This document shows positions 51,614 to 59,693 of a DNA stretch of 64,000 nucleotides, piece after piece. The stretch is from Peristeroidobacter agariperforans. Lineage in GTDB: Bacteria; Pseudomonadota; Gammaproteobacteria; Steroidobacterales; Steroidobacteraceae. Positions within the stretch are counted from its first letter, which is position 1; the number at the start of each line of letters is the position of its first letter. The translations under genes were made by a program, and so were the position numbers. The stretch spans positions 1,674,001 to 1,738,000 of the forward strand of contig NZ_RYFW01000001.1 in assembly GCF_004138335.1 (NCBI RefSeq), in the 5' to 3' direction. Under the pieces are notes generated by a model, which was not told the DNA's origin, ran no database searches, and was given only the letters and a program-made list of their open reading frames with translations.

Positions 51614-51871
51614 ATGCAAGTCGGCAATGCTGCAGCTCTGCGGCTCAAAGCGGTGGTGGAAGCGGATCCAGGCGCACTGGTCCGCGTACTGCAATTCTTC
51701 CAGGCGCGTAACCTCATCCCGCGCACGGTCGCGAGCGAACGGCTCGGCGACGAATATCTCCAGATTCAGATCGAGCTCGATCCGGCCGAGCTGGCCGATG
51801 ACGGCTTCCGCATCGTCGTCTCCAAGATCAACGAGTTGCCCATCGTCCTGGCCGCCGTCGCCTGCGACTGA
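51614..51871 (+). CDS. Solo ACT-domain protein
   Basis: The 85-residue protein is essentially one ACT fold: LRLKAVVEADPGALVRVLQFFQ (beta-alpha with the PGAL turn), TVASERLGDEYLQIQIEL and a final strand LPIVLAAVACD. ACT domains bind amino acids allosterically; the closest arrangement I know is the acetolactate synthase small subunit (IlvM/IlvH). No enzyme partner is adjacent. Start ATG 51614. Function unknown. Confidence 0.72.
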   Translation: MQVGNAAALRLKAVVEADPGALVRVLQFFQARNLIPRTVASERLGDEYLQIQIELDPAELADDGFRIVVSKINELPIVLAAVACD

Positions 51872-52007
51872 GCTTCACTCCGGGCCCCAATGCACCGGGC
51901 ACATGGACGTGCAGGAGCTGGCTCTTTCGCCGCCCCTCATTCGTCTTACGGGGGCGGTGTCGGAATCCGTCATACTGCATCGTCCTTGGTTCATAGAGGA
52001 GTTAACC

Positions 52008-52382
52008 ATGCTGTATGCGGTCATTTGCTACAACTCGGAGTCGGTCGTCGGCGCGTGGTCGAAGGAGAAGGACGACGCCGTGATGGCGCATCATCAGGGC
52101 GTGCTCGCGAAGTTTGCTGCCAAAGGCAAGCTCGGTCCGGTCGCTCGTCTCATGCCGACCACCACGGCCACCACCGTACGCACCGGTCGTGAAACGGTGG
52201 TGCTCGACGGGCCGTTCGCCGAGACCAAAGAGCAAATGCTCGGTTTCTACCTGTTCGATTGCGACACCCTTGACGAAGTCATCGCCGCCGCGCGCGAGCT
52301 GGTGCACGAGCCCGGCTGTATGGAAATTCGTCCGGTGCAGTTCTTCGACGCAGGTGTGCTGAAAACTGCCGCCGCTGAATGA
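52008..52382 (+). CDS. YciI/DGPF-domain protein
   Basis: The 124-residue protein has the YCII fold (MLYAVICYNSE), HHQGVLAKFAAKGKLG and the DGPFAETKEQMLGFYLFD motif naming the DGPF group. GGAG-type ribosome site at 51996-52001. Its stop overlaps the following sigma factor start (ATGA). This pairing is typical of the ECF42 group, where the DGPF protein is a target or partner of the sigma factor; biochemical role unknown. Confidence 0.88.
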   Translation: MLYAVICYNSESVVGAWSKEKDDAVMAHHQGVLAKFAAKGKLGPVARLMPTTTATTVRTGRETVVLDGPFAETKEQMLGFYLFDCDTLDEVIAAARELVHEPGCMEIRPVQFFDAGVLKTAAAE

Positions 52383-53653
52383 GTGCTCGCATGAGCGACT
52401 TGAGCTGGATCGACGCTGCGATCACGGGAGCGCGGCCACAGGCGGTCGCAGCGCTGTTGCGCTACTTCCGCAATCTCGAGACCGCCGAAGAGGCGTTTCA
52501 GGAGGCGTGCCTGCGCGCCTTGCAGAAGTGGCCGGTGAATGGCCCGCCTCGCGATCCGGCGGCATGGCTGATTCTGGTCGGGCGCAATTTCGCGCTCGAC
52601 GAGGTGCGTAAACGCAGCAAGCAGCAAGCGTTGCCCGATGAAGAAGTCCTTTCCGATACCAGCGATGCCGAAACTGCCATGGCCGACCGACTCGACAGCG
52701 AGGACTACCGCGACGACGTGCTGAGGCTGTTGTTCGTGTGCTGCCACCCGGACTTGCCGGCGACTCAGCAAATCGCGCTGGCCTTGCGCATCGTTTCGGG
52801 CTTGTCGGTGCAGGAGATCGCGCGCGCATTCCTGGTCGGCGAAGCGGCGATGGAGCAACGGATCACTCGTGCGAAACGTCGGATCTCACAAGCCGATGTG
52901 CCGTTCGAGACGCCAGGCGCGGTGGAGCGGGCGGAGCGGTTGTCCACGGTCGCGGCGATGATTTATTTGCTGTTCAACGAAGGCTACTCGGCGAGCGGCG
53001 GTGAGTTGCACATTCGCGAGCCGCTGTGCGAGGAGGCGATCCGTCTGTCTCGGCTGCTGCTGCGACTGTTTCGCGGCAATCCGGAGATCCTTGGTCTGAA
53101 TGCGCTGCTGTTGTTACAGCACGCGCGAGCGCCGGCGCGTCTCGATGCGGAACAGAACATTGTCCTGATGGAAGATCAGGATCGTCGCTTATGGCGGCGC
53201 GAGTTGATCGCTGAGGCATTCGCGCTGCTCGATAAAGCCGTTCGCTTGCAGCAGCCCGGCCCGTATCAGATCCAGGCGGCGATTGCGGCCGTTCACGCGC
53301 GGGCGCCGCGCTCGGAAGATACCAACTGGAACGAGATCGATCGGCTGTATGCGTTGCTGGAAACGATTCAGCCATCGCCGGTCGTGACGTTGAATCGCGC
53401 GGTCGCGGTCATGAAGTGCGAAGGGCCCGAGGCGGCTCTGGCCATGATCGAGCCGCTCGAGTCGGCGCTGTCCAGTTACTTTCATTTCCATGGATTGCGC
53501 GGTGGTCTGCTGATGCAGCTGAACCGCAACGATGAGGCGCGAGTGGCGTTCGACAAGGCAATCTCGTTGGCGAACACTGCGGCCGAAGCGGCGCACATTC
53601 GCACGCACTTGGATAAGCTCGCGGCTGAAGGGAAGAAGCGGCAGACGCACTAG
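52379..53653 (+). CDS. ECF42-type RNA polymerase sigma factor with C-terminal extension
   Basis: The 424-residue protein has sigma region 2 (AVAALLRYFRNLETAEEAFQEA) and region 4 (LSVQEIARAFLVGEAAMEQRITRAKRR) within the first 180 residues. A helical extension of about 240 residues (DUF6596/TPR-like: MIYLLFNEGYSAS, LNALLLLQHARAPAR, VVTLNRAVAVMKCEGPEAAL) follows. In this group the extension takes the place of a separate anti-sigma factor. Coupled to the DGPF gene by a 4-base overlap. Confidence 0.9.
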   Translation: MSARMSDLSWIDAAITGARPQAVAALLRYFRNLETAEEAFQEACLRALQKWPVNGPPRDPAAWLILVGRNFALDEVRKRSKQQALPDEEVLSDTSDAETAMADRLDSEDYRDDVLRLLFVCCHPDLPATQQIALALRIVSGLSVQEIARAFLVGEAAMEQRITRAKRRISQADVPFETPGAVERAERLSTVAAMIYLLFNEGYSASGGELHIREPLCEEAIRLSRLLLRLFRGNPEILGLNALLLLQHARAPARLDAEQNIVLMEDQDRRLWRRELIAEAFALLDKAVRLQQPGPYQIQAAIAAVHARAPRSEDTNWNEIDRLYALLETIQPSPVVTLNRAVAVMKCEGPEAALAMIEPLESALSSYFHFHGLRGGLLMQLNRNDEARVAFDKAISLANTAAEAAHIRTHLDKLAAEGKKRQTH

Positions 53654-53727
53654 CCGCAGCACTCTTTCAGAAACTGCTTTCCCCAGGCCCGGAATATGAA
53701 GGTCGCGCGGCGGTCGATCGGCAGCGG

Positions 53728-54315
53728 CTATTTCAATGGACGACCAGCCTTCGGATCGACATACGCGATCTGCTGACCGCGCAGCTCGTAAGCCTGTTCG
53801 TCCACATCGTCGCTGAACAAATCTGTCGGCTCGATCTTCAACTTCTCGCGCAGGCGCTCCATCACCTGCTCATGCGATTCGACCTGGCTGCTTGCCAGAA
53901 TATGCGCAACCGCCTCGCCGCGCTTCACTAGCTCGCGTGCCACCAGGATGGTGCGGTGGCAATCGAGCGGATCCTTTTCTGCGCACATGATCGCGACCGT
54001 GTGCGACTTCGCGGCCGTTAACAGCCGGTCGATGCCTTGTCGGAAAAGGTCCGTCGCCGCGAGCTTGCGATAACTAACCCGCCCTTCGTCGTAGCACGAT
54101 GGGTCTTTGCTCCGCGCCCCCAGTTCCTCGCCAAGGAACAGATACTCGATCCCTTCCTTGCGGAGCGCCTCGACTAGCGCGTCGCGCCGGAACTGCGGAT
54201 TGAACCGGCTGTAAGGCGTTGATCGCACGTCGGCTAGCAGGGTCACGCCCGGGCCACTCAGCAGCTTCAGGAAGTGCCCGATCCGGTGGTTGGAGTGGCC
54301 GACGGTATAGATCAT
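53728..54315 (-). CDS. DUF488-family protein
   Basis: The 195-residue protein shows the family hallmarks: MIYTVGHSNHRIGHFLKLL, LLADVRSTPYSRFNPQF, YLFLGEELGAR and MCAEKDPLDCHRTILVAREL, with a conserved Cys-His (MCAEKDPxxCHR) motif. The function of DUF488 is not established. It is divergent from the DUF899 gene with 86 bp between starts. Confidence 0.88.
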   Translation of the reverse strand: MIYTVGHSNHRIGHFLKLLSGPGVTLLADVRSTPYSRFNPQFRRDALVEALRKEGIEYLFLGEELGARSKDPSCYDEGRVSYRKLAATDLFRQGIDRLLTAAKSHTVAIMCAEKDPLDCHRTILVARELVKRGEAVAHILASSQVESHEQVMERLREKLKIEPTDLFSDDVDEQAYELRGQQIAYVDPKAGRPLK

Positions 54316-54401
54316 GAGCCGGGCAAAAAGTTATGACGACCCTGTCGGAATCGCGGCGCCCCGTTCGTCCTGGGAGTATCAACCCACGCCGGAGCCGTGC
54401 G

Positions 54402-55160
54402 ATGAAGAATAACCCAATCGTGTCCCGGGAAGAGTGGCTGGAAGCCCGCAAGAGCCTGCTGCAACGAGAGAAGGAACTGACTCGCCTGCGCGATCAACTG
54501 AGCGCCGAGCGACGCGGGCTGCCGTGGGTGCGCATCGAGAAGCCGTATGTGTTCGAAGGCCCGCAGGGCCGCCGGACGCTGGCGGATCTGTTCGACGGCA
54601 GCAGTCAGTTGATGACATACCACTTCATGTTCAGCCCGGGCTGGCCGCACGGTTGCCCGAGCTGCTCGTTCCTCTCCGATCATATCGACGGCGCGCTCGT
54701 TCATTTGAAACAGCGCGACGTGAAGTTGATGGCGGTGTCGCGCGCCCCGTACTCGCAGATCGCCCCATTCAAGCACCGCATGGGCTGGCAGTTCGATTGG
54801 GTGTCCTCGCACGGCACGGATTTCAACTACGACTTCCAGGCCTCGCACACACCGCAGGACATTTCCAACAACACGGCTCATTACAACTACGAGCTGCTCG
54901 AGTATCCGGCCGAGGAAACTCACGGCATCAGCGTTTTCTACAAGGATGCCGCCGGCGAGGTCTTTCATACGTATTCGAGCTACGCCCGTGGCTGTGAGAT
55001 GTTCGTGAACACGTACAACTTCCTGGATATCGCCCCCAAGGGGCGCGACGAGGGGGCGTTCGAATTCCCGATGGCCTGGGTCCGGCACCACGATCGCTAC
55101 GGCGCCGATCCGGTTGGGTCGAGCGTCACCCACGACATTCGCGACGAGGAGACCGCCTGA
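54402..55160 (+). CDS. DUF899 thioredoxin-like protein
   Basis: The 252-residue cytosolic protein of the DUF899 family begins at ATG 54402 (MKNNPIVSREEWLEARK). It has KELTRLRDQLSAERRGLPWV, a thioredoxin-fold core with GCPSCSF (C-x-x-C equivalent) and AVSRAPYSQIAPFKHRMGW. Family proteins are predicted dithiol oxidoreductases; the role is unknown. It overlaps the start of a 50-residue membrane protein by one base. Confidence 0.9.
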   Translation: MKNNPIVSREEWLEARKSLLQREKELTRLRDQLSAERRGLPWVRIEKPYVFEGPQGRRTLADLFDGSSQLMTYHFMFSPGWPHGCPSCSFLSDHIDGALVHLKQRDVKLMAVSRAPYSQIAPFKHRMGWQFDWVSSHGTDFNYDFQASHTPQDISNNTAHYNYELLEYPAEETHGISVFYKDAAGEVFHTYSSYARGCEMFVNTYNFLDIAPKGRDEGAFEFPMAWVRHHDRYGADPVGSSVTHDIRDEETA

Positions 55161-55312
55161 TGTGCCCAGCATGTTTTGCCGCGGCAGCATGGATTGCCGC
55201 AGGAGCCAGCTCAGCCGGTGGATTGACGGCCTTCGTCATCACTCGCCGGCGTTCCCGCAAGAACGCGAAGGCGGAGCAGCGTCCGTCGACTGCAGAGAAG
55301 AAGGCCGACTAA
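55160..55312 (+). CDS. 50-residue single-span membrane protein coupled to DUF899
   Basis: ATG 55160 overlaps the DUF899 stop (TGATG) and the frame ends TAA at 55312. The product has an N-terminal MCPAC motif, one hydrophobic helix rich in Ala/Gly (FAAAAWIAAGASSAGGLTAF) and a basic tail (TRRRSRKNAK). Similar short proteins occur directly after DUF899 genes elsewhere in my recollection, so it is likely real. Its end overlaps the convergent antiporter by 4 bp. Confidence 0.65.
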   Translation: MCPACFAAAAWIAAGASSAGGLTAFVITRRRSRKNAKAEQRPSTAEKKAD

Positions 55313-56844
55313 CTCTCGACCAATTCCTGCGGCGGCGTCACCGCGAGCTCGGCCCAGTCGAGCTCCTGCTCCAGCGCGTGAAAGACATCGTCGTCGATCG
55401 CGCCCTCACTTCGCAGCTCCGCGAGCTTGTTGCGCTTGGCCGCGATGTTATGGCGGCGCACGGCATCGAACTCGCTCACGTCGCGAGGATGGCTGCCCGC
55501 TTCGGCGATCTTTCTTTCCTCTTCGTAGGTCTCGCGAAGGCGAGCTGCCACGATGTCGTCTCGGTCCGCCATGCTGTTGAGCGCCGCGTCCAGCAGCAGC
55601 AATCGGGCCGCCGCAAGTTCCTTGGCAAAGGAGCGATCGGGCGGAAACGACAGGTGGCGAATCAACGGCCGCAGCGTCAGACCCTGCACGACCAACGTGC
55701 CGAGCACGACTGCGAAGGCGCTCAGCACGATCAAGTCGCGTTCCGGAAATGTGCCGGGCAGAGACATCGCGGTCGCCAAAGTCACCAGCCCGCGCATGCC
55801 ACACCACGAGACGAGCACGGCGTGGGCGTTGCTGCTGAATGTCGGCTTGCCACGCTTCGATTTCACGAAGGCGCTGGTTCGCATATACAACATCACCCAC
55901 GCGAATCTCACCACCACGACGACGCCGAACACGATGCCGGCGAAACCGCAGGCTTCCCAGATCTCGGCGGGATTCAACCGGCTGAGGATCTCGCTCGCTT
56001 GCAGGCCCATCAGGAAGAAGGCCAGCACATTCAGCAAGAACACGACGGCCTCCCAGACTGCGTAGGTGTGCACTCGCTCGCGAGGCGGCGTCCGCGTCGG
56101 CACGATGTGGGCGACCGTCATGCCGTGCGCAACTACGCAGAGAATGGCCGATAGGTGTAACCGCTCTGCAAGGATCCAGGCGCCGAAAGTGGCCACGAAG
56201 GTCATCAATGTCGAGCTCAACGTGCCTGACATCCAACGCATCATCCACGCGAGCGTCGCGCCGATCGCGATGCCCAACAGAATTCCTCCGGGCACGGCGA
56301 ATGCGAGTTCGGGAATCGCGTGAGTGGCCGGCCTATCGGAGGTGGCGATGTTCACAGCCGCGGCGAAGATCAACAGGGCCACGCCATCGTTGAGCAGGCT
56401 TTCGCCTTTCAACACGCTGACCATGCGGCGAGGGATCTCGGCACGGGCGAGCATGGCGGCAGCGGCTGCTGCGTCGGGTGGAGCAACGATGGCGCCGAGT
56501 GCGATCGCCGCCGCGAGCGGCATTCCCTGGAGTGCAACCGCAGTCCAGGCGACGGCTGCCGTGGTCAGGATTACTGCGACTCCGGCCAGTGCCACCAGCG
56601 GCCGCCAATTTCGGCGCAGCTCTCTCGGCGGCAAATCGAACGCCGAATCCAGCAACGCCGGCGCGATGAACAAGGCCAGCGCCAGCTCCGGCTCGATGAG
56701 GAGATGCGGCGCCCAAGGCAGCAGCGCGATTACGACGCCGGCCACGGCCAGCATGGTCGGGTAGGGAACAGCGAAGCGCCGGGTCACCTGCAACAGCAGG
56801 ATGGCGACGAACAGGAGCACGAGCAAAGTCTCGAAAAAAGCCAT
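55309..56844 (-). CDS. CPA1-family Na+/H+ antiporter
   Basis: The 511-residue protein starts at ATG 56844. About 12 membrane helices include the CPA1 core ALGAIVAPPDAAAAAAML (the D of the PPDA motif takes part in ion binding), VLKGESLLNDGVALLIF and AVLVSWCGMRGLVTLATAM. A C-terminal cytoplasmic tail of about 90 residues (LLLLDAALNSMADRDDI, then charged helices) is the regulatory region. It exchanges Na+ or K+ for protons. Convergent with the 50-residue membrane protein gene, overlapping by 4 bp. Confidence 0.9.
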   Translation of the reverse strand: MAFFETLLVLLFVAILLLQVTRRFAVPYPTMLAVAGVVIALLPWAPHLLIEPELALALFIAPALLDSAFDLPPRELRRNWRPLVALAGVAVILTTAAVAWTAVALQGMPLAAAIALGAIVAPPDAAAAAAMLARAEIPRRMVSVLKGESLLNDGVALLIFAAAVNIATSDRPATHAIPELAFAVPGGILLGIAIGATLAWMMRWMSGTLSSTLMTFVATFGAWILAERLHLSAILCVVAHGMTVAHIVPTRTPPRERVHTYAVWEAVVFLLNVLAFFLMGLQASEILSRLNPAEIWEACGFAGIVFGVVVVVRFAWVMLYMRTSAFVKSKRGKPTFSSNAHAVLVSWCGMRGLVTLATAMSLPGTFPERDLIVLSAFAVVLGTLVVQGLTLRPLIRHLSFPPDRSFAKELAAARLLLLDAALNSMADRDDIVAARLRETYEEERKIAEAGSHPRDVSEFDAVRRHNIAAKRNKLAELRSEGAIDDDVFHALEQELDWAELAVTPPQELVES

Positions 56845-56973
56845 GACGGTGCAGTGCTCCGGTTTAAGGGCGGTCACATTCCAAAGTGCAGGCCATCTTG
56901 ACTCTAATTTTATGAAGGCCGCTAGAGGCGCCGGTACAGTGGCGACCTGTATTCCAAAAAACAGGGTGGCCGG

Positions 56974-57579
56974 ATGATCAACTCACCGCGGGTGGCCAGG
57001 GTTCTGATGACGGTAGCGATTGCTGGCGCGCTGGGAGCGTGTGGCAAAGCCGAGCCGCCGGTCCAAGCGCCTGCGCCGAGCCCGGTCAAACTCACTGCGG
57101 GCATGCAGGACATCATGAGAGACATGATCGATCCGTCTGCGGACTTCCTATGGGAATCGGTCAGCACGACCGAAACTGCAGAAGGTGTCGAGGAGAAGCA
57201 GCCGCGCACCGATGAGGAATGGGCCGAAGTGCGCAAGCACGCGATCATCCTGGCCGAGGCTGCGAATCTGCTGCTGCTCGATGGCCGGCATGTCGCGCGC
57301 GAAGGCAAACAACTCGAAGATCACGGTACGCCAGGAAATTTGACAGCCGAGCAAGCCGAAAAAGCCATCGCGGCGGATCGCGCAACGTTCGTGGGCTTCG
57401 GCCAGGCGTTGCACGATGTGGGTGTTCAGTTCCTCAAAGCTGCCGAAGAGCGCAGTCCGCAAGGAATCATGGACGCCGGCGAAACCATGGATCAGGTGTG
57501 CGAAGGCTGCCACCTGAAGTTCTGGTATCCCGGTCAGGTCATTCCGCCGCTGCCGGACCAGGCTCCCGAAGAGAAGTAA
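56974..57579 (+). CDS. Cytochrome c lipoprotein, c'-like
   Basis: The 201-residue protein has a lipoprotein signal (VLMTVAIAGALGAC, lipobox LGAC) and a helical body with the single heme motif CEGCH near residue 175, close to the C-terminus as in cytochromes c'. LTAGMQDIMRDMIDPSADFLWESV sits at the start of the helical domain. It is anchored to a membrane facing the periplasm. Electron partner unknown. Confidence 0.85.
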   Translation: MINSPRVARVLMTVAIAGALGACGKAEPPVQAPAPSPVKLTAGMQDIMRDMIDPSADFLWESVSTTETAEGVEEKQPRTDEEWAEVRKHAIILAEAANLLLLDGRHVAREGKQLEDHGTPGNLTAEQAEKAIAADRATFVGFGQALHDVGVQFLKAAEERSPQGIMDAGETMDQVCEGCHLKFWYPGQVIPPLPDQAPEEK

Positions 57580-57585
57580 GCACCG

Positions 57586-58134
57586 CTATTTGAAGCGGCC
57601 GATCCAGGTGTCGAAGTCGTTGAGCATGGAGCTGAGCAGTTTGCTCGTGTCTTCGCTCACCAGCTTGCCATCGCCATCGAACAGCTTGCCTGCCTCTGCC
57701 AGATAGACCTCCGGCATCGGCATCACCGGAACGCCGAGGACGGACAACGTCAGGCGCAGCTGCTGATGCGCACCCATCGCGCCGAGCTTGCCGGGGGTGA
57801 GCGAAATCACGGCTGCGGGCTTGCCGCGCCAGGCGCTTTGTTTTGGCGGGCGCGAGCCGACATCGATGGCGTTCTTCACACCGCCTGGCATGCCGCGGTT
57901 GTATTCGGGCGTGATGAACAGAATCGCATCGCTGCTCTTCACTTGATTGCGGAACGTGGTCCACGCCGGCGGCGGCGTGTCCGTTTCCAGGTCCTGGTTG
58001 TATAGCGGCAGCTCGCCGATGCGGATCTCCGTGAGCTGGAGCGATGGCGGCGCGATCTCGACGATCGCCCGAGACAACATGCGGGTGTACGCGCCTTTGC
58101 GAAGGCTGCCGACGATGAAGCCGACGTTGGTCAT
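57586..58134 (-). CDS. NAD(P)H-dependent FMN reductase
   Basis: The 182-residue flavodoxin-fold enzyme has GFIVGSLRKGAYTRML (FMN phosphate loop), ILFITPEYNRGMPGGVKNAID (family PEYN motif) and KPAAVISLTPGKLGA. Members (ChrR/ArsH/azoreductase type) reduce quinones, chromate or azo dyes using NAD(P)H. The substrate is not determinable. A lipocalin gene lies 13 bp upstream on the same strand. Confidence 0.9.
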   Translation of the reverse strand: MTNVGFIVGSLRKGAYTRMLSRAIVEIAPPSLQLTEIRIGELPLYNQDLETDTPPPAWTTFRNQVKSSDAILFITPEYNRGMPGGVKNAIDVGSRPPKQSAWRGKPAAVISLTPGKLGAMGAHQQLRLTLSVLGVPVMPMPEVYLAEAGKLFDGDGKLVSEDTSKLLSSMLNDFDTWIGRFK

Positions 58135-58147
58135 GGAAAGCTCCCGG

Positions 58148-58693
58148 TCAAGGTTGAGTCTGCGGCACGCGTCGAAGCAAGCTCATGTCGTAGCCGAGCG
58201 CGCGCACTCGGTCTGTCAGCGCGTCGTATTCCACCGCCGAAATGCGCGGGGTGCGCGCCATGATCCATACATAGTCCCGCTGCTCGCGGGCAATGATGGT
58301 TTGTTGATATTGCGAATCGAGGTAGACGATGACGTAGTCCGCCTGCATCGGCCAGACGAACTGCATGCCCCACTCGGCGTTGCTCCGAGTGTCACGGACG
58401 AAGCCCTTGGGCTGATAAGTCTTGCGCGGCCCGTCGGGCGAATCCTGATTGAACGTGAAGGTCGTGACGATCGTGCCGTCGGAGCGCAGCCGGTACGATT
58501 CGACGGCGTTATAGGCGCCTTTCTCCAGGAAGGTCGGAATGTGAGCGATGACGTACCAGTCGCCCATGTACCGAGGCAGGTCCACGCTCGCCACCGGCTG
58601 CAGCGGCGGCCCCGGCGGCGTCGCCTGGCACGCGGCCAGCGACAGCGAGCTGGCCAGCAGCGCGCACTGGAGCAGCAGGGAGATTCTCTTCAT
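58148..58693 (-). CDS. blc: Bacterial lipocalin (Blc-like)
   Basis: The 181-residue outer-membrane lipocalin has a lipoprotein signal (LLASSLSLAAC, lipobox SLAAC), VDLPRYMGDWYVIAHIPTF (the GxW motif), RLRSDGTIVTTFTFNQDSP, WGMQFVWPMQADYVIVYLD and a final RTPRISAVEYDALTDRV. Blc binds fatty acids or lysophospholipids and helps membrane repair or storage. ATG 58693 precedes a typical Lys-Arg start. Possibly co-transcribed with the FMN reductase gene downstream. Confidence 0.9.
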   Translation of the reverse strand: MKRISLLLQCALLASSLSLAACQATPPGPPLQPVASVDLPRYMGDWYVIAHIPTFLEKGAYNAVESYRLRSDGTIVTTFTFNQDSPDGPRKTYQPKGFVRDTRSNAEWGMQFVWPMQADYVIVYLDSQYQQTIIAREQRDYVWIMARTPRISAVEYDALTDRVRALGYDMSLLRRVPQTQP

Positions 58694-58787
58694 GATCCAC
58701 CCATCTTAGTATCGAATCGCGCCGGGTCGCCATTCGTTCCATTGCGGGATTCGGCGGGATTCGAGGCTCGGATGTTAGGATGACGCC

Positions 58788-59564
58788 ATGTGTGGTCGTT
58801 ATGTCTCTCCCGAAGAAGCCGCGATCGAGCGCGCGGTCGAAATCCAGCGTCGCAGCTGGGCGTCGCGGTTTCGATCGCAGGGATTGTTCGGCGTGCGTTA
58901 CAACGTATCGCCGACCGATCCCGTGCCGGTCGTGCGCGTGGTGCGCGAATTCGAGGGTCAGCGCGAAGGCGCTCACCTGCGTTGGGGTTTGATCCCGCAC
59001 TGGGCCCGCGGCAAGGCCATGGGCAACACCATCAACGCGCGCATCGAGACGCTGCAGACCAATTCATCTTTTCGAGATGCCTGGCGGCGGGGGCAGCGCT
59101 GCCTGGTGGCTCTATCCGGCTTCTATGAATGGCAGGCTCAGCCGCCGGACTGGCAAGTCGCTGTGCCTTACTACATTACCGTCGTCGATCAGGATCCCTT
59201 CTTCCTCGCCGGCCTGTGGGATCGGTCAGTGACCGACTCAGGCGAAGTCATCGAGTCCTGCACCGTCATCACCATGCCGGCGAATGAGTTGATGGCTGAT
59301 ATTCACAACTCAAAGAAGACTGCCGGCAAGCGCGTGCTCCTGCCGCAGGAAGACCGACGCATGCCCGCGATCCTCGCCCAGGAAGATCACGAGACCTGGC
59401 TCACAGGCACGCCCACCGAAGCCTTCTCGGCGCTCAAACAGTTTCCCTCCGGAATGATGTTTGCTTATCCGGTGAGCAATCTGGTCAACAGCAACCGCAA
59501 CGACGGCCCGGACTTGATCAAGCCTCGCGGCGAAGAGGGCGGGCAGTCGGATTTGTTTAGCTAG
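58788..59564 (+). CDS. yedK: SOS response-associated peptidase, YedK/HMCES family
   Basis: The 258-residue protein begins MCGRYVSPEEA: Cys2 becomes the N-terminal residue and forms the thiazolidine DNA-protein crosslink at abasic sites. Other active-site residues lie in NARIETLQTNSSFRDAW, SGFYEWQAQ and MPANELMADIHN (Asn, Glu, His). It shields abasic sites in single-stranded DNA from processing. It stands alone between divergent and unrelated genes. Confidence 0.93.
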   Translation: MCGRYVSPEEAAIERAVEIQRRSWASRFRSQGLFGVRYNVSPTDPVPVVRVVREFEGQREGAHLRWGLIPHWARGKAMGNTINARIETLQTNSSFRDAWRRGQRCLVALSGFYEWQAQPPDWQVAVPYYITVVDQDPFFLAGLWDRSVTDSGEVIESCTVITMPANELMADIHNSKKTAGKRVLLPQEDRRMPAILAQEDHETWLTGTPTEAFSALKQFPSGMMFAYPVSNLVNSNRNDGPDLIKPRGEEGGQSDLFS

Positions 59565-59606
59565 TCGATCGCCGCCGCGCCGGGCTTCAGTCATGGCGCC
59601 CCCCTG

Positions 59607-59633
59607 ATACCAATATGCAGCATCTATTGGTAT
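59607..59633. promoter_or_regulatory. 27-bp perfect palindrome upstream of the FUSC gene
   Basis: ATACCAATA (59607-59615) and TATTGGTAT (59625-59633) are perfect 9-bp arms around tgcagcatc. A third half-site, CATATTGGTGTC at 59679-59690, repeats the inverted arm just before the ATG at 59694. The layout suggests a repressor with two sites controlling the FUSC gene; no regulator gene is adjacent. Confidence 0.65.
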
Positions 59634-59693
59634 AGGCAGACATGCAACGAACCACGCGTAAGCCATGCGTGAGTTCGCCATATTGGTGTCGGC

